Shown here one piece after another: positions 6,355-6,882 of a DNA stretch of 6,882 nt. Below the pieces are notes generated by a model. It was not told the DNA's origin, did not search any database, and was given only the letters and a program-made list of their open reading frames with translations. Source of the stretch: GCA-016700035 sp964646575 (GTDB lineage: Bacteria; Patescibacteriota; Saccharimonadia; CAILAD01; GCA-016700035); the NCBI GenBank assembly GCA_964646575.1, contig CAZYFT010000028.1, forward strand, positions 1 through 6,882, in the 5' to 3' direction. The position numbers and the translations under genes were made by a program. The first letter of the stretch is position 1; the number at the start of each line of letters is the position of its first letter.

Positions 6355-6383
6355 AATTTAGCTGAGGTTGCTAGTAATGTCAA
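6355..6383 (-). promoter_or_regulatory. Promoter of the peptidoglycan-binding protein gene (TTGACA, 17 bp, TAAATT)
   Basis: On the minus strand a perfect TTGACA (6378-6383) and TAAATT (6355-6360) are separated by 17 bp. Transcription would start near 6347-6349, about 35 nt before the ATG at 6313, with the AAGGAC ribosome site in the leader. The TGA stop of the upstream Lnt-like gene (6380-6382) lies inside the -35 box. No hairpin terminator lies between the two genes, so some read-through is expected. Confidence 0.75.
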
Positions 6384-6882
6384 ACTTTTTTTGATTTTTT
6401 CTTCATATATACAAAATAACCAGCTAAACCAACAATCGAGATATACACAACCCACTCACCTAGATATGTGTACAAAGTTTTCGTAGTATTCGTTTGCACG
6501 CTGGCCACAACAACACCCCCAGACTTAGCATCATTCTTAGCGATCACACGGCCGTCTTTATCGATAATATATGTCGGACCACCTTTGGCGCCCTGAACAA
6601 ATGGCCTGGCGTGCGCGATGGATGAGAGCTTATTCATGTTCTGACTTTCTATATGGAAAAGTGGCGAAATCCCCATAGTGTCGAGCGCGGCGGAATTAGT
6701 AAAAATATTTGCATCTGCCTGCGCTAGCTGATTGTAAAAATCCGGAGCAATCACGCCCGAACAGGCGTGCGCCCCATAGCTCACGCCATCAAAAACGTAA
6801 GGCTTTTCGATTGATTCACCTCGGTTGATACTTTTTTGATTATTAAAATCCAAGAGTAAACGCTCCTGTCCGGCATAGGCCA
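6380..6882 (-). CDS. Lnt-like membrane protein of the carbon-nitrogen hydrolase superfamily, C-terminal part
   Basis: The frame is open from the right edge to TGA at 6380-6382, so the 5' end lies outside; an internal TTG at 6853 is not a credible start. The visible part looks like the end of apolipoprotein N-acyltransferase, which adds the third acyl chain to lipoproteins outside the membrane. The probable catalytic Cys (codon 6761-6763) sits in SYGAHACSG, after which come IFTNSAALDTMGISPLFHIE, AHARPFVQGAKGGPTYIIDK and DGRVIA, matching in order the Lnt block with NDAWFG, then ARPLLRSTNNG and IGPQGEI. A last transmembrane helix (about 24 residues, YLGEWVVYISIVGLAGYFVY) ends in KKKSKK, putting the C-terminus inside, as in Lnt. 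Lnt normally has Cys-Tyr-Glu at the active site; here it is Cys-Ser-Gly. The general Lys and first Glu of the triad would lie upstream, outside the window. It could instead be another membrane-bound amidase-fold protein, so I give no symbol. Confidence 0.65.
   Translation of the reverse strand, partial: AYAGQERLLLDFNNQKSINRGESIEKPYVFDGVSYGAHACSGVIAPDFYNQLAQADANIFTNSAALDTMGISPLFHIESQNMNKLSSIAHARPFVQGAKGGPTYIIDKDGRVIAKNDAKSGGVVVASVQTNTTKTLYTYLGEWVVYISIVGLAGYFVYMKKKSKKV

Noticed and set aside
6384..6410. T/A-rich run at the end of the Lnt-like gene as a terminator
   Set aside because: It is within codons for the Lys-rich tail and no GC stem precedes it.
6851..6853. TTG as start of the Lnt-like gene
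   Set aside because: The frame stays open to the window edge through nine more codons, no ribosome site fits, and the product would lack most of the nitrilase fold. The gene is cut by the window.
1..6882. Mobile element, CRISPR array, tRNA or other RNA gene, or a new multi-gene defence system
   Set aside because: No transposase or integrase, no spaced direct repeats, no cloverleaf, and intergenic gaps of at most about 170 nt that are filled by promoters and terminators. The gene content is housekeeping plus unknown proteins.

Overview
The window looks like ordinary chromosomal sequence from a small-genome bacterium. My best guess is the Patescibacteria/CPR group, most likely a Saccharibacteria (TM7)-like lineage. 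That guess rests on the packing of the genes, the single-helix lysine-rich membrane protein with a C-terminal peptidoglycan-binding domain, the short Cys-free low-complexity proteins of unknown function, and normal use of TGA as stop (at uvrB, the gene after it, and the Lnt-like gene), which argues against the recoded Gracilibacteria/Absconditabacteria. It is inference: there is no rRNA or other marker, and the two excision-repair genes are too conserved to place the organism by eye. There is no sign of a mobile element, CRISPR array, prophage or RNA gene.

Layout from left to right. Positions 1-718 (minus) hold the first 239 codons of uvrA. Positions 719-888 are a divergent promoter region with a strong promoter for uvrA and one for a plus-strand gene (889-1497) encoding a 202-residue Pro/Ala-rich protein of unknown function. 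A bidirectional terminator at 1517-1554 separates it from a convergent minus-strand gene (1575-2759) encoding a very acidic, Cys-free 394-residue protein. Upstream of that lie a 178-residue helical protein gene (2818-3354) and complete uvrB (3351-5339), whose stop overlaps the start of the 178-residue gene as ATGA. A terminator at 5361-5393 separates uvrB from a gene (5402-6313) for a membrane-anchored, extracytoplasmic peptidoglycan-binding protein. The right edge (6380-6882, minus) is the C-terminal part of a nitrilase-fold membrane protein that resembles apolipoprotein N-acyltransferase (Lnt).

Together the window holds two themes: nucleotide excision repair (uvrA and uvrB, same strand, about 2.6 kb apart with three unknown Cys-free proteins between them) and cell-envelope functions (peptidoglycan binding, probable lipoprotein acylation). 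Likely transcription units are: the Lnt-like gene; the peptidoglycan-binding gene with its own promoter and terminator; uvrB plus the 178-residue gene, possibly reading through to the acidic gene, which also has its own promoter; uvrA; and the lone plus-strand gene.

The points most worth a second look are the apparently leaderless uvrB, the translational coupling of uvrB to an unknown protein, two promoters whose -35 box contains the stop codon of the preceding gene, and the extreme composition of the 394-residue protein. I do not see a clearly new multi-gene system here.
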